Shown here: piece after piece, positions 10,905 through 22,984 of the stretch
Layout of the letters: every line of letters begins with the position of its first letter
Numbering within the stretch: the first letter of the stretch is position 1
NCBI GenBank assembly: GCA_964036665.1
Contig: OZ038530.1
Coordinates: 16,328,001 to 16,392,000 of the forward strand
Origin: Gordius sp. MW1
Lineage: Eukaryota > Nematomorpha > Gordioida > Gordea > Gordiidae
Reading direction: 5' to 3'
Length of the DNA stretch: 64,000 nt
Notes under the pieces: generated by a model
Databases searched by the model: none
Told to the model about the DNA's origin: nothing
Seen by the model: the letters and a program-made list of their open reading frames with translations, nothing else
Translations under genes and position numbers: made by a program

Positions 10905-12472
10905 TAGAGATGGGCATTTTCCCGGGAATTTTAATTGAGGTAATATTCCCGGGAAAATACGGGAATCTAGGGGAAAATACGGGAATTTAGGGGAAAAAAC
11001 GGGAATTTAGAGGAATTAATGGGGAGAATAAACAAGTCAATTAAAAAATAAATAAAAAAACATGCTAATATACAAAACTAAATGCTAATTAAGTTTATTT
11101 GTCCAATAATATACAATATTCTATCACAAATTAACATCACATTAAAAATTGTCAATATCTGAACTTTGACTATCGTCATTAAGTGAGGAAATCGATTCAT
11201 CAGAGGAAGATAATGATAGCGTTATTGGTTTTAACCTGACAGAATCCTTCAAGTGCATATTGTGTCTTATCGAAACTAGTTTCTTGACCTTGTCATTTTT
11301 CATCCTATTTCGTGATTTAGAATGCACATATCCAAACGTAGACCATATTCTTTCCGTAGAAGCATTAGTGGCAGGAATCGAAAAAAGCTTTACAGCAACT
11401 TCTGACAAGGGTTGATTCGTGCATAACCCTTTCCACCACGTCAAGGGTGAAGTGTAGCTTGCACTATCCCATATAAGGCTTTCGGCAAATAATCCGTCTT
11501 TTGCGCGGAATTCTGCCAAATTGGCAATAACTTTGGCTACATTTAGATCCGCGCCTTGAGAAATAATTTTAATACCCTGAAAGGCTTGGCCAATTTCTTT
11601 AATCGTCAGATGAAGTCCACAATACCGTGGATCAAGCAAATTTGCCGCCATATGAAAATGCTTACAGCAAAACGCCTTTCTTTTGCTAATGGATTTTTTA
11701 ATTAAGGCTGTATCGGTTTGGCTAAATTCCTTGCTAGAGATCTCATTAAAATGAGTTTTTATGTTATAAAAGGCTTCGGGCACATCCGACAATAAGCCAT
11801 TGTCACTTTCAATGGAAGTTATTTTCGTCAAAATGACATCTAAAATCGGGTCCAACTGACTAAATTGTAATGGTCCAAAAATCTAAATACAAGTTTGATT
11901 AAATTGCTTATAAGAATTTACTTGAGTTTACTGTGTGTGAAGTGGAATTGAAAAATGACAACTGACTAAATTGTAATCGTCCAAAAATCTAAATACAACT
12001 TTGATTAAATTGCTTATAAGAATTTACTTGAGTTTACTGTGTGTGAAGTGGAATTGAAAAATGACAACTGACTAAATTGTAATGGTCCAAAAATCTAAAT
12101 ACAACTTTGATTAAATTGCTTACAAGAATTTACTTGAGTTTAGTGTGTAAAGTGGAATTGAAAAATAACAACTGAAATTTCAAAGTTAAATATTAGTTTA
12201 ATTTTAAATGTTTTTAAGTGTTAGAAAATAGTGTCAAGTAAAATAAGAACAGGCGGGAAAATGCAAAATATAGGTTACCACGAGGAAAATATAAAATTAT
12301 ATATGATTAAAATTAGTTAACAAATTAAATAATTCCTAAATTTTATCTTAAAAGCATTAATTTTTTAGGGGAATTTATTGTAGGGAAGATTCATTGTTCC
12401 CGCGGGAATATTTCCGTTCCCGCGGGAATATTTCCGGGGAATAACGGAAATATCCCCCTAGTGCCATCTCTA
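10905..12472 (-). mobile_element. hAT copy B, non-autonomous, C-terminal ORF only
   Basis: Ends TAGAGATGGG (10905) and GCCATCTCTA (12472); on the minus strand the order of blocks is the same as in copy A. It carries the complete C-terminal coding frame (11142-11855), the 105-108-bp repeats (about 11865-12170) and the CCCGCGGGAA-rich subterminal block. There is no room for the N-terminal DNA-binding and catalytic Asp domains, so it could move only with a transposase supplied elsewhere. Right flanking octamer CTGCTGAC. Confidence 0.85.
11142..11855 (-). CDS. hAT transposase C-terminal domain protein, 237 aa
   Basis: An open frame of 237 codons within hAT copy B. From about residue 10 it follows the C-terminal third of a hAT transposase: DNGLLSDVPEAF, LLDPRYCG near residue 73, the WW pair near 142, LSEVAVKLFSIPATNASTER near 153-172, then IWSTFGYVHSKSRNRM and an acidic Ser-rich tail. 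The first catalytic Asp blocks and any zinc finger are missing, so it is unlikely to cut DNA. The family's C-terminal region mediates oligomerisation, so a protein like this could in principle bind the full transposase; that is inference. The first in-frame ATG was taken as start without other support. Confidence 0.7.
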   Translation of the reverse strand: MDPILDVILTKITSIESDNGLLSDVPEAFYNIKTHFNEISSKEFSQTDTALIKKSISKRKAFCCKHFHMAANLLDPRYCGLHLTIKEIGQAFQGIKIISQGADLNVAKVIANLAEFRAKDGLFAESLIWDSASYTSPLTWWKGLCTNQPLSEVAVKLFSIPATNASTERIWSTFGYVHSKSRNRMKNDKVKKLVSIRHNMHLKDSVRLKPITLSLSSSDESISSLNDDSQSSDIDNF

Positions 12473-13335
12473 CTGCTGACCAATGAAAAAAATGACCATT
12501 GGCCAAAATGTGAATCCAAGTATATTTTTTCCGTTTTTTTTTCGACTATTATGATTGTTCTTGTTACTACCATTGATAATAAGACTTTTTGGCCGTCCGT
12601 TGGCTGCTGACCGATGGAAAAAATGACCATTGACCAAAATGTGTATCCGAGTTTATTTTTTCGTTTTTTTTTTCAACTATTATGATTGTTGTTGTTACTA
12701 TTATTGATAATAAGACGTTTTGGCCGTCGGCTCCTGACCAATGAAAAAAATGACCATTGGTCAAAATGTGAATCGAAAATTATTTTTTCCGTTTTTTTTC
12801 GACTATTATGATTGTTCCTGTTAATACCATTGCTGTTATGACTTTTTAGCCGTCCGTTGACTGCTGTCCGATTGAAAAAATGACCATTGGCCAAAATGTG
12901 AATCCAAGTTTATTTTTTCCGTTTTTTTCGCCTATTATGATTGTTCCTGTTACTACCATTGCTATTATGACTTTTTAGCCGTCCGCTGACTGCTGTCCGA
13001 TGGAAAAAATGACCATTGGCCAAAATGTGAATCCAAGTTTATTTTTTCCGTTTTTTTCGCCTATTATGATTGTTCCTGTTACTACCATTGCTATTATAAC
13101 TTTTTGGCCGTCCGTTGGCTGCTGACCAATGGTGATTTTCTTTTTTCATTTTTGTTTTGACTCTTATGTATTTATATCGACTTTTAACATGTACTGGCTG
13201 CTGACCAATAAAAAAAAAAGACCATTGGCCAAAATGTGAATCGAAAATTTTTTTTTCGTTTTTATTGGCTAACATGATTTATAGACCATCTGTTGGAACT
13301 GCCCATTGAAAAAAAATGACCATTGACTAAATTAT
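12473..13335 (+). repeat. satellite array, about 129-bp unit, 6-7 copies
   Basis: Successive units share GACTATTATGATTGTT, GACTTTTTGGCCGTCCG, GCTGACCAATG and AAAAAATGACCATTGGCC. The ATTATGATTGTT anchor recurs at about 12547, 12676, 12805, 12936 and 13065. The last units (13130-13335) are diverged. Frames across it are artefacts of the repeat. Confidence 0.85.
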
Positions 13336-14845
13336 GAATCGAAATTTTAATTTTCGTTTTTGAATTTGCTAACATTGATAATTACCCTGTGCCCCACCCC
13401 CTACAGAACCCTATGCCTTTACTGATATGGGTCCCTGTGTCCCTACACTTATTAAAGGCTTAATCAATGTTACTTAACGATTATCTCACTTTTATATACT
13501 TATATTAATAATAGCATGTATATTAAAATCTTGTATTGCTGTTAAAATTTTGTTCTGATTTTTTTAATTAAAAATTGTTCAAATTCAACAAAAAATTTCT
13601 CCCAACAATTCTGCAAAATCTTAACATTGTGATGTTTTATAATATAATGTTTGTTACACGCCTAATTTTAAATATTTTTGAATTTTAGCACATATACCCG
13701 TTTTTAAACTTAGTGATTTACCCAATTTATTAATTTACTGCATTTCACGATTCGGACCCATAATCACTAAAGGCCATAAAAACTAATGTAATACGCAACT
13801 AGATGCAAACACTAAATCTAAACTTAACCCTTGCCTATATTACATTTTGCAAACATCCGAATTTAAGGATTTAATAATCATATTTTTAATATATTGGACC
13901 ACAAATATTAGTTATTTTGGGAACTATTTGAAACGGTGTATAAATACACGTTAACCGGCTATATTTTTAAATATCTATCAATTCAACGTTAAATAATCTA
14001 GATTATAAATTAAGTGGCAAGGTAAAATCATGGGTAGATATTAAAATTAACATATCTTATTAATAATAAATGCGGGATAGCGATTAAGAGAATTGATGCC
14101 AACCCTTGCTTACCATATATTTCAAATTTTATTATAGTAGTGGAGTAGTGGTGTAGTATATTTTATATTGATTTTTTTTTCAATGGCGCTATGCCAAGGT
14201 TAAACCCCTACCCCTTTCTTCCTCTCTTATCCGCCCACCGCTAGGGGGCGGGAGTGGAGGAGATGAAGAAAGGGAGAGAGATCATCTAATCGACATTTAA
14301 AAAAATTTTTGGTAAAAAAAATACATTTAGACAAGCTATCTTGTTTTAAACAGATATTATATCAATGAAAAGTTATCATAATTAAAAACATTAAATAAAA
14401 TATAAAGTCAAAGACGTTTAATTTTTTGATTTCACCCCCCCCCTTGCCTAGTTACCCCCTCCTTGCCTTTTATATTTTAGCAAATAAATTAATATAAAAT
14501 TAGTAATACACTAAAGAAAGCCTAACCTAGACGAGGATAATTGTTGTTATAACTGGAAACATTCTTTACGACAATATGGATTTTTGAATTAATAATAGAA
14601 TTTTTAAAGTATATTTGATTATCTAATGTTCACATTTTATTTTACAAAACAATCCCTTGTTACATAGCCAGCTTCTGCCAAATTAAAAAAAATACTATCT
14701 TTTTCTTCTTCAAATTTTTATCACATGCAAAACATACGTTATAAAACGGCGAGTAAAATTGAGGGTTTAAATTTAAATGAATTTTCATTTATTTTTTTTG
14801 GACAAAAAAGTAGATTTTTATGTTTTGTAACTAGCATGGGAGTAG
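13336..14845. other. AT-rich stretch, no gene seen
   Basis: Mostly AT-rich. A pyrimidine-rich patch faces a purine-rich patch at 14200-14280 and could form a hairpin, and a C run lies at 14436-14460. Nothing was recognised as a gene or element. Confidence 0.4.
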
Positions 14846-15075
14846 TAGCCAAAGGGGAAACCCTAGCAATTATCCTACCCCCTATAGGCATTTTCGCCCG
14901 TTCCCACTTTCTTCCTTATAAAAGCATATATATTTTTTTATTGGGTTAATATATTTCATTTAATTATATTGTGATTTCATAGAAAACCTAATAGTTGGCT
15001 GTCTTTGCCAAGGGGGAAACCCTAGCAATTATCCTACCCCCTATAGGCATTCTCGCCCCTTCCCACCTTTCTCGC
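14846..15075 (+). repeat. 72-bp direct repeat, two copies
   Basis: Copies at about 14846-14917 and 15004-15075 share GCCAAGGGGGAAACCCTAGC, ATCCTACCCCCTATAGGC and a CGCCC...TTCCCAC tail, nearly identical. The second is followed by GCCCATAAATTGCATAGCAA, which recurs exactly at 47489-47508. Confidence 0.7.
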
Positions 15076-15149
15076 CCATAAATTGCATAGCAAACATGCT
15101 ACATTTATACGGAGAATAGATGAGTCGTCCTCCCTTCCCTTCTCCCCCT

Positions 15150-15245
15150 TTCCCGGGGGTCTGGGGGCGGGGCCCCCAGGAGATGGGGGTTTGGAGGCAG
15201 AGCCCCCAGCAGGAAGTTTGGGGGCAAAGCCCCCAAGGGGGTCTG
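15150..15245. repeat. array of GC-rich hairpins
   Basis: Three palindromes lie in a row: CTGGGGGCGGGGCCCCCAG (15161-15179), TGGAGGCAGAGCCCCCA (about 15192-15208) and TGGGGGCAAAGCCCCCA (15219-15235), spaced about 29-32 bp. They stand out sharply from AT-rich surroundings. A terminator-like, recombination or element-end role cannot be told from sequence. Confidence 0.7.
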
Positions 15246-15380
15246 TTTTTTATATAATATGAAATTAGTCAAATAAAATTTTATATTTATTTCAGGTCTA
15301 TTAAAATTGCTATACCTTATTTTTATGTATTTTAAATTTAATCATTAAAAAAGTTCTATTCGAAAAATTTTAATTTAAAA

Positions 15381-15443
15381 ATTTCGGATCGGATTTAGAT
15401 TTTAAAAAACTCGGATCGGATTAAGATTTTAAAAAACTCGGAT
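15381..15443 (+). repeat. short tandem repeat, about 32-bp unit
   Basis: Two to three copies of CTCGGATCGGATT(T/A)AGATTT followed by TAAAAAA. Confidence 0.6.
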
Positions 15444-15589
15444 GACGTCCCTAGCGTCTCTATTATGCGAAATATATTAAAAATTAAATGATTAGACTTT
15501 GACTTTAAATAAGTGTACCAAAAAATTCTAAAGAGAATCATAACTATAGGATAAGTTGCGCGATATTATCAACAAAATTAAAAACGTAT

Positions 15590-18500
15590 ATTTTGCTTTA
15601 AGTGTCAATGTATAATAGGAGTAAAGTGTGTATTTATTTTTTTCGCAAAAGCGTTCACTAGGCGAAATAAATAATTTAACTTTATAAATTTTTAAAAGAT
15701 TGATCTCGGTTTTAGCATCGTTTTATTATTAAAAGATAAAAATATTCTGATGCGCCTTTAATACAAAAGATTTTAAAGAAAAAAGATAACTTCGACGTGT
15801 TGATACCAGGGACTGCCACGGATCACCGCGACATTTTATGAGAAAATGTGAGAGGGGCTTAACCAATTTCTATTACTTAGATCCTTTTGCCATTTTCCCT
15901 GAAGCCGTTAATCCTAGGACCAACAATCATCTCGAATTTATCAAAATTTACTAAAGCCTTTATTGGTCAACCCGACCGCGACATCTATACACATAGTTAT
16001 TTTTAAATTGAAAACACCAGTAAAACCGAAATCTAACAGAGAACATCTATGTAAAGGTATAAATCCCATAAACAAACGCGTGCGCTTAAAAATACTCAAA
16101 TACATATTCTACTTCTTACATTGATAATTCGCGTAATATTCACATTTTTATTATGTTGACAATATCGCAAAACTTGAATTAGTTGGAAAATACTTATTCA
16201 AATTAACATGCTAATCACAATTCGCTTAATTTTGAAAATATTTTAAACATCAGAAACACTAGTGACTCTGAATTAGAGACATGTACGGGCCGAATTAGGT
16301 TCAGGCTCGACCCATTCCCGCACAATTATATTATTATTTGCAGATCAAACCCAAAAATGGCGCCGCATCAGGGCTGCTGCACTAGGAAAAACAAGTCGAC
16401 GTTGTTTAAATATTATATGTACAAAAACATTTTGTATTGTACATAAATTCATTAAGCTATGGCATATATAATGGGTTTAATAAAGAGTATAATTTAATAT
16501 TGACGTTTAAAAATAAAAGGCTAATTATATATCAGGCAATAATCTGGTCCTTCTTTAACATAATGTAAAACGGGAGTAACGTGTGGATTTGGCAATTTTT
16601 TCGCAAACGCGGTTATTAGTAGAGTTAGCACTTTTAACTTAATCAAGCTGTAAGAGATTGATTTCGGTTTTGGCATCGTTTTATTTCTAAAAAAGAATAC
16701 AATTTTTAATATCGGGATGCGTTGTTTGTCATACAAGAGACTTTAGGGAATTATGATACATTCGACGTGTTTGTTGGTTCTAGGCCCAGTCACGTAACAC
16801 CCCGACATGTTTTAAGGAAAGGGGCTTAATTCGCTTTTAATATTAATGACATTTGGTTAGGCCTTTTTGCCATTTTCCCTTATGAAGTTGGGTATCATCC
16901 TAAGATTAACAATCACATAGAAGGCTATCATAACTCACTAAAGTCCCTTACTGGACAACCCCATCCCGACATCTATACTGGTATATCTTTTTTAATCGAA
17001 AACAATGCAAAGACCGAGGTTTCTTATAGATTGATCAAGGTCAAATTTTATATTCCACAAATAGGCGCGTTCGCAAATTTTTTTTTCTTCAAAAACCCAC
17101 TTTATACCGGCCCTTCGCGAAATTTATATCTTAAGTTATAATTCGCGTTATTGTAATTTGTAGGATAAAACTGATTCAAATTTACAATCTAATCACAATT
17201 CGGTTAATGCCTAAAACATTATGTAGGACTAAAACACCGGTAACTATGACTTGAATAGAAATTTTGCCTATGGATTTAGATTTTAAATTGAAGAATCCAT
17301 TTAATTAAAATCAATGAGTTAGCAAGGTTAAATAGATTTAACAACTCATTTGGAAGGCCAACGTTAAAAAATAAAGACACTTTACATGAAAAGCCAATTA
17401 ACTGATAAATATAATTATATAAATAAGCATACCACATTGTATGACTTCCCTTCACATATACAAAGGGCTAAATTTAAAAGAAATACAAAATGAGATAGGA
17501 ATTTTATTTTTTAACCATCTATTTTAACAATTAATTATATTAGGGAGGTTTCTGGTAAAATATTTTTATATACAATTAAAAATTACAGCGAGAACTAATA
17601 CTTTTATAAAACTAAAACCGTAAGTGACCACGCGTGATTTTGACCCATTGAGCATTACTATAATATATGAGGCCTATACCCTCAACATTATATAAATCTG
17701 ATATATCTATTGAAAACGTTTTGGTTTGTCATGGAATGTCCAATTTTTCAACTAGGCCTCTAGCATACTATAAATATTTAAAACACTAAGGGATATGAAT
17801 TTTGCTATATTAACATAAATAGAGCATCAAAATTCGCGAAGTGTCAGTGTATAACTCGGATAAAGTGTGTATTTGAAATTTTCTCCTCTCCAAAGCGTTT
17901 ACTTAGAGAATTTTAAATTTTAACGTAATCACTCTATAATATATTAATCTCGGTTTAGCACTGTTTAAATTAAAAGGATAGGCAATAAAGACATATCAGG
18001 ATGCGGAAATTGAACAACAGGCTTTATGGAATTATTTATACCCTTTGATGCAATTATTTGTCCTGGGGGCAGCCCCGTATCTTTTCCATAGGTGATAAGA
18101 AAAATGGCGAAAGGCTATAACCAAAATCCATAAATATAGGAAGGTCTTCCCAACAAACTTCAAAATCAATAAATAAGTAAAAATTAAAACCTTGATGAGG
18201 ATCTTTAGCATAGTTATAATTCAAGATTCTCTACCCGTCTCAACACCACTTTCAAGTAAAAGGCACCCTTAAAAAAGCAAATCCATAAATTGTTCCCTTA
18301 GATGACCGAATGAAATTGGAAAACATCATTAAAGCGGCTTGATAACCTGCGCGTAGCAAGGATTTGGGCGCTTGGCAAACAGTGCGCTACCGTAATATTA
18401 ATTTTTTTATTAGGGGTCTGTTCCACTTTTTGAAGGTCATGTTGAGCCGGATCGAGAGGTTGAAATGCGAAGGAAAATATTCTAAAAATTTATTCAAGCG

Positions 18501-19800
18501 GAAAGTAGGTAAAAGGGTACTTATAAAATGTGGCAAAGATTCGAGGCTGTTGGTCCTAGGACCAATAATCACCTCTAAGGCTATCAAAAATCAAAGTCCC
18601 TTATTGCACAGTTCCACCCTGATATTTATACATGTGGATCCTTTTTAATAAAAAAACAATTAAAAAATCTAAATCAATCTCATACAGATTGATCAATATC
18701 AAAACATATATTTTATTAGTAAACGCGTTAGTCAAATGGAGGCACAAAAAACAATCTCCTCGCTTTATACTGTACATTGCGTAATATTGACGTTTTTAAT
18801 TATGTTGATAATATTGCCAAACTCATATCTTATAGTTACGATTTGTGTTGTCATAAATTGTCAAATAATACTAATTCATATTTACACTCTAATCACAATT
18901 CGCTTAATGTTGTAAATATCTTGCAGGATAGAGACACTAGTGACTATAGACATTATTCTAAAAATGTAGATTTTAACAAACAAGTTGGAGAAGTCAAACA
19001 ATATCACTTATTTTGGAAGCTATTTGAGAAATATAATTTGATCATAAGTAAAAAAATTGTATTTTTTTAGGTAGTTTTTATATGAAACAAAGGCTATCAT
19101 CTATCAAATGATAAAATTTTATTTAATCATTGTGAAAAATAATTTAGAGACCAATAAACATAAAAGATATACAATTTAAGTGCTGAGATGGTTAAAATAT
19201 ATTTAAATTCTTTATCATGAAAGGACACTACGATTACATACAAGGGATTCTTTCTAAATTTTTATGTTAATAAATAACAAACTTCAAATTATATTTTAAA
19301 TAAAAATTTAAAACACCATCTAGGAATGTATTTTTTGTGGAAATATATATACTTTGTGATTATTTCATTGTCCAGCCCAAACACATAACAATTAAATTTT
19401 GATCTTACGTTTTTTAATATAAGTAATTTGATCACAAAATATTAATCACAACGTTTTAAAATTTTTATGTTAAAACATTTTGACAGAATATTTGCCCGTT
19501 AAAAACAATCAAAAAAACGAGCACCAATTCTTTAAAAAATAAGACAAAGATAGCAAAATCAGTTAATTGTGCCTGAGTGTGTATTTGGTCCATTGAACAT
19601 AAATAAACTAAACTGTGATGATCCTAATTTTCAGAAAATGCTACAATGAGATTGCCTACATCATTACTAAAAATATCAGATGATCTGTTAAAAATCTATT
19701 GATTTGTCATGAAATGGTTCATTTTTATTTAGCTTATTTAAAAATTCACATTATACCATTGAATATGAAATTTAACATTAATTACCTAATAGCCAATAAT
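15590..19800 (+). repeat. diverged direct-repeat array, unit about 1.0-1.4 kb
   Basis: The block GATTGAT(C/T)TCGGTTTTAGCATCGTTTTA recurs at about 15696, 16655 and (as TTAATCTCGGTTTAGCACTG) 17945. A second block, AATCACAATTCG(C/G)TTAAT, recurs near 16215, 17190 and 18892. A third, CTAAAGTCCCTTA(C/T)TGG(A/T)CAACCC-like, recurs near 15950, 16935 and 18590. Further homology joins 17530-17780 to 19470-19740. The order is kept, so these are copies of one long unit, heavily diverged and partly deleted. No coding frame is conserved between copies. Limits are approximate. Confidence 0.6.
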
Positions 19801-21339
19801 ATAAATTGCATAGCAATTAAAAAAAATAGACTTATTAACTGTGAAGTAACTTTACATAAATCATGGCAGTGAATGAAAATTTATATTCTATAGTTAATAA
19901 ATTTAAAGAATTACTGCAAAATGCTCCAAAAGTAATGCATCTCAAATAAGTCAAGGTAGCAATAAATAACGGGATAACACAAACTTTAATTTAGGAATAT
20001 TACATATTTACACTTTGTGGCAGCGTTACTTTAAGGACCTTAATGAATGATGTTGGTCTTGCATGCAGAGTTAAGAGACAGGCATATTCATAAACCTAAT
20101 CATGTAATTTCAATCCATCGTTCGGGAGCCAATAGGTTATGAGATATATAAAGACATTTTAAGTAGAAGGAAATAATCTTGGCATGCGTATTAGTATTTA
20201 TATTGTCTGTTAACATCATAGGCATTGAGTATATTGCTAAAACCAACACTTTGTATTTTTTGTGAGGTTATATATAAAGGTACAATCCCAAATTTAATAA
20301 ACCCTTAAATAAACTCCTAATATTTGATAATAAGTAAAATACCTTCTTATCTATTTTAAGGATGTTATTGTTTCTGATTCTTTAAACTCAAGTCGTCGTG
20401 TTTGCTCCGCCACCACAATCGCTAAACTAAAAAATGTTAAGTTATTAATTTAACCTAAAATATAAATAATGAATACAACAAATAGACAGCATGATTATAG
20501 AAATTTAAAACATAATCATACCTTTGAAATTCTACATTCTTTTTTCAATTACTTGGCTTATCAAATTTTTCATTTTAATAGATGTTTTAGCTTTAGAACA
20601 TCCGAAATCCAAATCGGGTAAAAAAATTTTAAAATACCCGCCTTTTTAAATGGAATTGAAGGAAATGGATTTATTATTCTGCCTCTTGGTACATATCTAA
20701 AAGCCTATTTTAATTCAAATTTAATATAATAAAAGCAAAAATATATTAAGAGTGGAAAATTATTAAAATTTACTTGTCTAGTGTTGAATATTATAGGTTT
20801 TTGGAATTGCACATTTTCCTATATGTTGATTTTTTGCATACAATATTTTTGGGACAAAATCTGAGCATACTTTATGGTTTTTGGGGTGTAAAGTCAACTT
20901 TAAGATTATTAAGTGGTGCCTAAAAAATTTAAAATTTTGTATGCTTGTATAATCTTGATTACCTATGAAAAGTGGAGGAATTCTCTCTGTTGATTCCACG
21001 TGCACAAATATATACACTGCTTAAAATATAGTTTGTAATTGGAATTCAATCAAGATTCGCTTAACCATCAAAGTATTAAAATAATCTGTTCATATATGTG
21101 TATTTTTTTGATATTTGTATATAAAGTTAAGTAAATTAAGATTCGAGACTTCTAGGTCTCAAAAGCAAGTCTCTTCTCGTGTGGGATTAAGAAAATCTTA
21201 TCAGGGCAAATTTTCGAACCAGTAACCTTACTTGGATATTACCGCAAACGAAATTCACACAAAATTTAATTTCTCTACTATATATTATTATATGAAAATC
21301 TTGTTGACAAAATCTCATATCATCACTACAGAGGTCTAT
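19801..21339. other. AT-rich stretch, no gene seen
   Basis: No coding frame or element was recognised. The motif ATAAATTGCATAGCAA near 19800 is a partial copy of the 20-mer at 15074 and 47489. Confidence 0.4.
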
Positions 21340-21445
21340 TCAGCGGAAAATCCAAAAAAAAATCAAATTGAGCCGAGATTGAGACGATAATTTTGACCTC
21401 GAGATAAGACGATACGAGATTTTATAGGCGAGACCTCGACTTTAA
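21340..21445 (+). mobile_element. left-end fragment of the GAGACGAGA hAT family
   Basis: TTCAGCGGAAAATCC, GAGCCGAGATTGAGACGA, CTCGAGATAAGACGATACGA and GGCGAGACCTCGACTTTAAC parallel the start of the elements at 3301 and 31087 in order, but diverged. No right end was found. Confidence 0.5.
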
Positions 21446-22083
21446 CATTTTTTTATCCTAATCATAATAATTAAGTTGTATATTTTAAATTTGTGCGAAA
21501 CATTTAGGTGTTAAATAAAAATTAGTATATTTGGAATAAATTAGATATTAATGACTTCTAAGTTGAATAAATATTGAATCTATCCCCGTTAAATTCTTAT
21601 TCATATTTTTGAAGAAAATGTAAAAAAAACAAGTTACGTTACTATTTAATCAATAATCTTAATTATTGTCAATCAATCATTTTAGTCTTAATTAATACCC
21701 AATAACATTTCATTCATCTTACCTTAATTTATTTCATTATTTCATTTATTTATATATGCCCAAATCAGATACGCGCGAAGCGAGAAAAAGGGTTATCAAC
21801 CGCGAATAATAAGAAAAGGTTATCGAAACGCGAATAATAATATCTCAAGAAAAGTTAAAAGGTACAATGAACTTGTTCATCCACGCATGACTTGCCAGCG
21901 CAGCTGGCATTAGCACGCGTATAACAAGGCGAGGGGAGAGAGAGAGATGGGAGTGGGAATGCGTATGGTATGCGCATAGAAAACTTGGCTTTAGATGCGC
22001 GCGCATGCGCATGGGAGACTGCGTATAAGAGACTGCGCATGGGTGCGTCTGCGCATGAGAGACTTGCATCCACGACACCATAC

Positions 22084-22270
22084 CTTTCAAGATAACCTCC
22101 TCCGACCCGAGTGTTGGCTCTCTCTCAGCACGGTCGTCGGACGTGAACTTTTGACCGCCTAAGTTAGCGTACGTATCGAATTGTTTTGAACGTTTCCTCG
22201 AGCGTTTTCCGGTTCGGTCGTTCACTTGGTCTTCTCGGTTTATTTCATAGTTGACCGCAAAATAATCGTC
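22084..22270 (-). CDS. possible coding exon in a CpG-rich patch, unidentified
   Basis: This stretch has far more G+C and CpG than its surroundings and is open on the minus strand with a strongly hydrophilic translation (NDRTGKRSRKRSKQF, then TSDDRAEREPTLGSEE). It ends at AAAG/GTATGG, a good splice donor at 22083. There is no in-frame ATG in the clean part of the frame, and an in-frame TAG lies just upstream near 22270, so a start or upstream acceptor is not fixed. I do not recognise the protein. It could be an exon of a host gene whose other exons I missed, a transposon fragment, or non-coding. Confidence 0.3.
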
Positions 22271-22339
22271 CTACCCCATCAAGATTGCCACGGGGGGGAT
22301 GTTGTTGTAAGGTAACGTCAATTAGTGACTATTGAATCA

Positions 22340-22984
22340 AAATAATTGTATAAACTGGCTCCAATGGCTGATGTTATTTTGATCATTGTAGTTAATTCTG
22401 TGCCTACCAAACTATTGTTTTTGAAAGCATTATACGATATTTAATCATGTTTTTATATTCTCTCATCATGAATCACATTATGCATCTGTTTTGCCATTAA
22501 CATTTCTTTTCCCTTTATAAATTTAGGATCGACAATTCTAATCAACCGAAATTTTTGTGAGTGGTTTGCAATTTTTTAATACTTTAAAATACAAAAGCTA
22601 GCGCTTTAATAGTAAATAATTTTTACCGGTTAAATTAGTATAAAATGGATTAAATAAATATTTTGAAACATAATATGGGGTCAGCAACATATAGAGTCGC
22701 TTACTTTTTAAATGTAAAAGCACTTGTTATAAAATTATATGTTTGCAATTTACAAAACACCTCAAAAATCTTATGTTCTTATTTTAATAACAATGCTGAT
22801 TACCTGGTCTACTGTGTGCCAATTACTTATGTAATGAATAATGATAAGGAATATCTATATATGTTTGGTTTATTTATATAAATGAAATACATTCTTTAGG
22901 ACATAATGGTGGTTGATCAACGAGCTAAATTTCTTGTCTTAAATATTTAATTAAAAGCATTATTTATTATTGTCAATGCTAATT
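22340..22984. other. AT-rich stretch, no gene seen
   Basis: Nothing recognised. Confidence 0.4.

Noticed and set aside
12391..13275. Overlapping minus-strand frames of 65-79 codons
   Set aside because: They repeat the same peptide because the DNA is a satellite array; no start context or domain.
12473..13335. CRISPR-like regular repeats
   Set aside because: Units are about 129 bp, contiguous and without unique spacers, in a eukaryotic context; this is a satellite.
21195..21250. B-box-like GGTTCGAAAAT on the minus strand
   Set aside because: No A box at the right distance and no cloverleaf; likely chance or a worn SINE.
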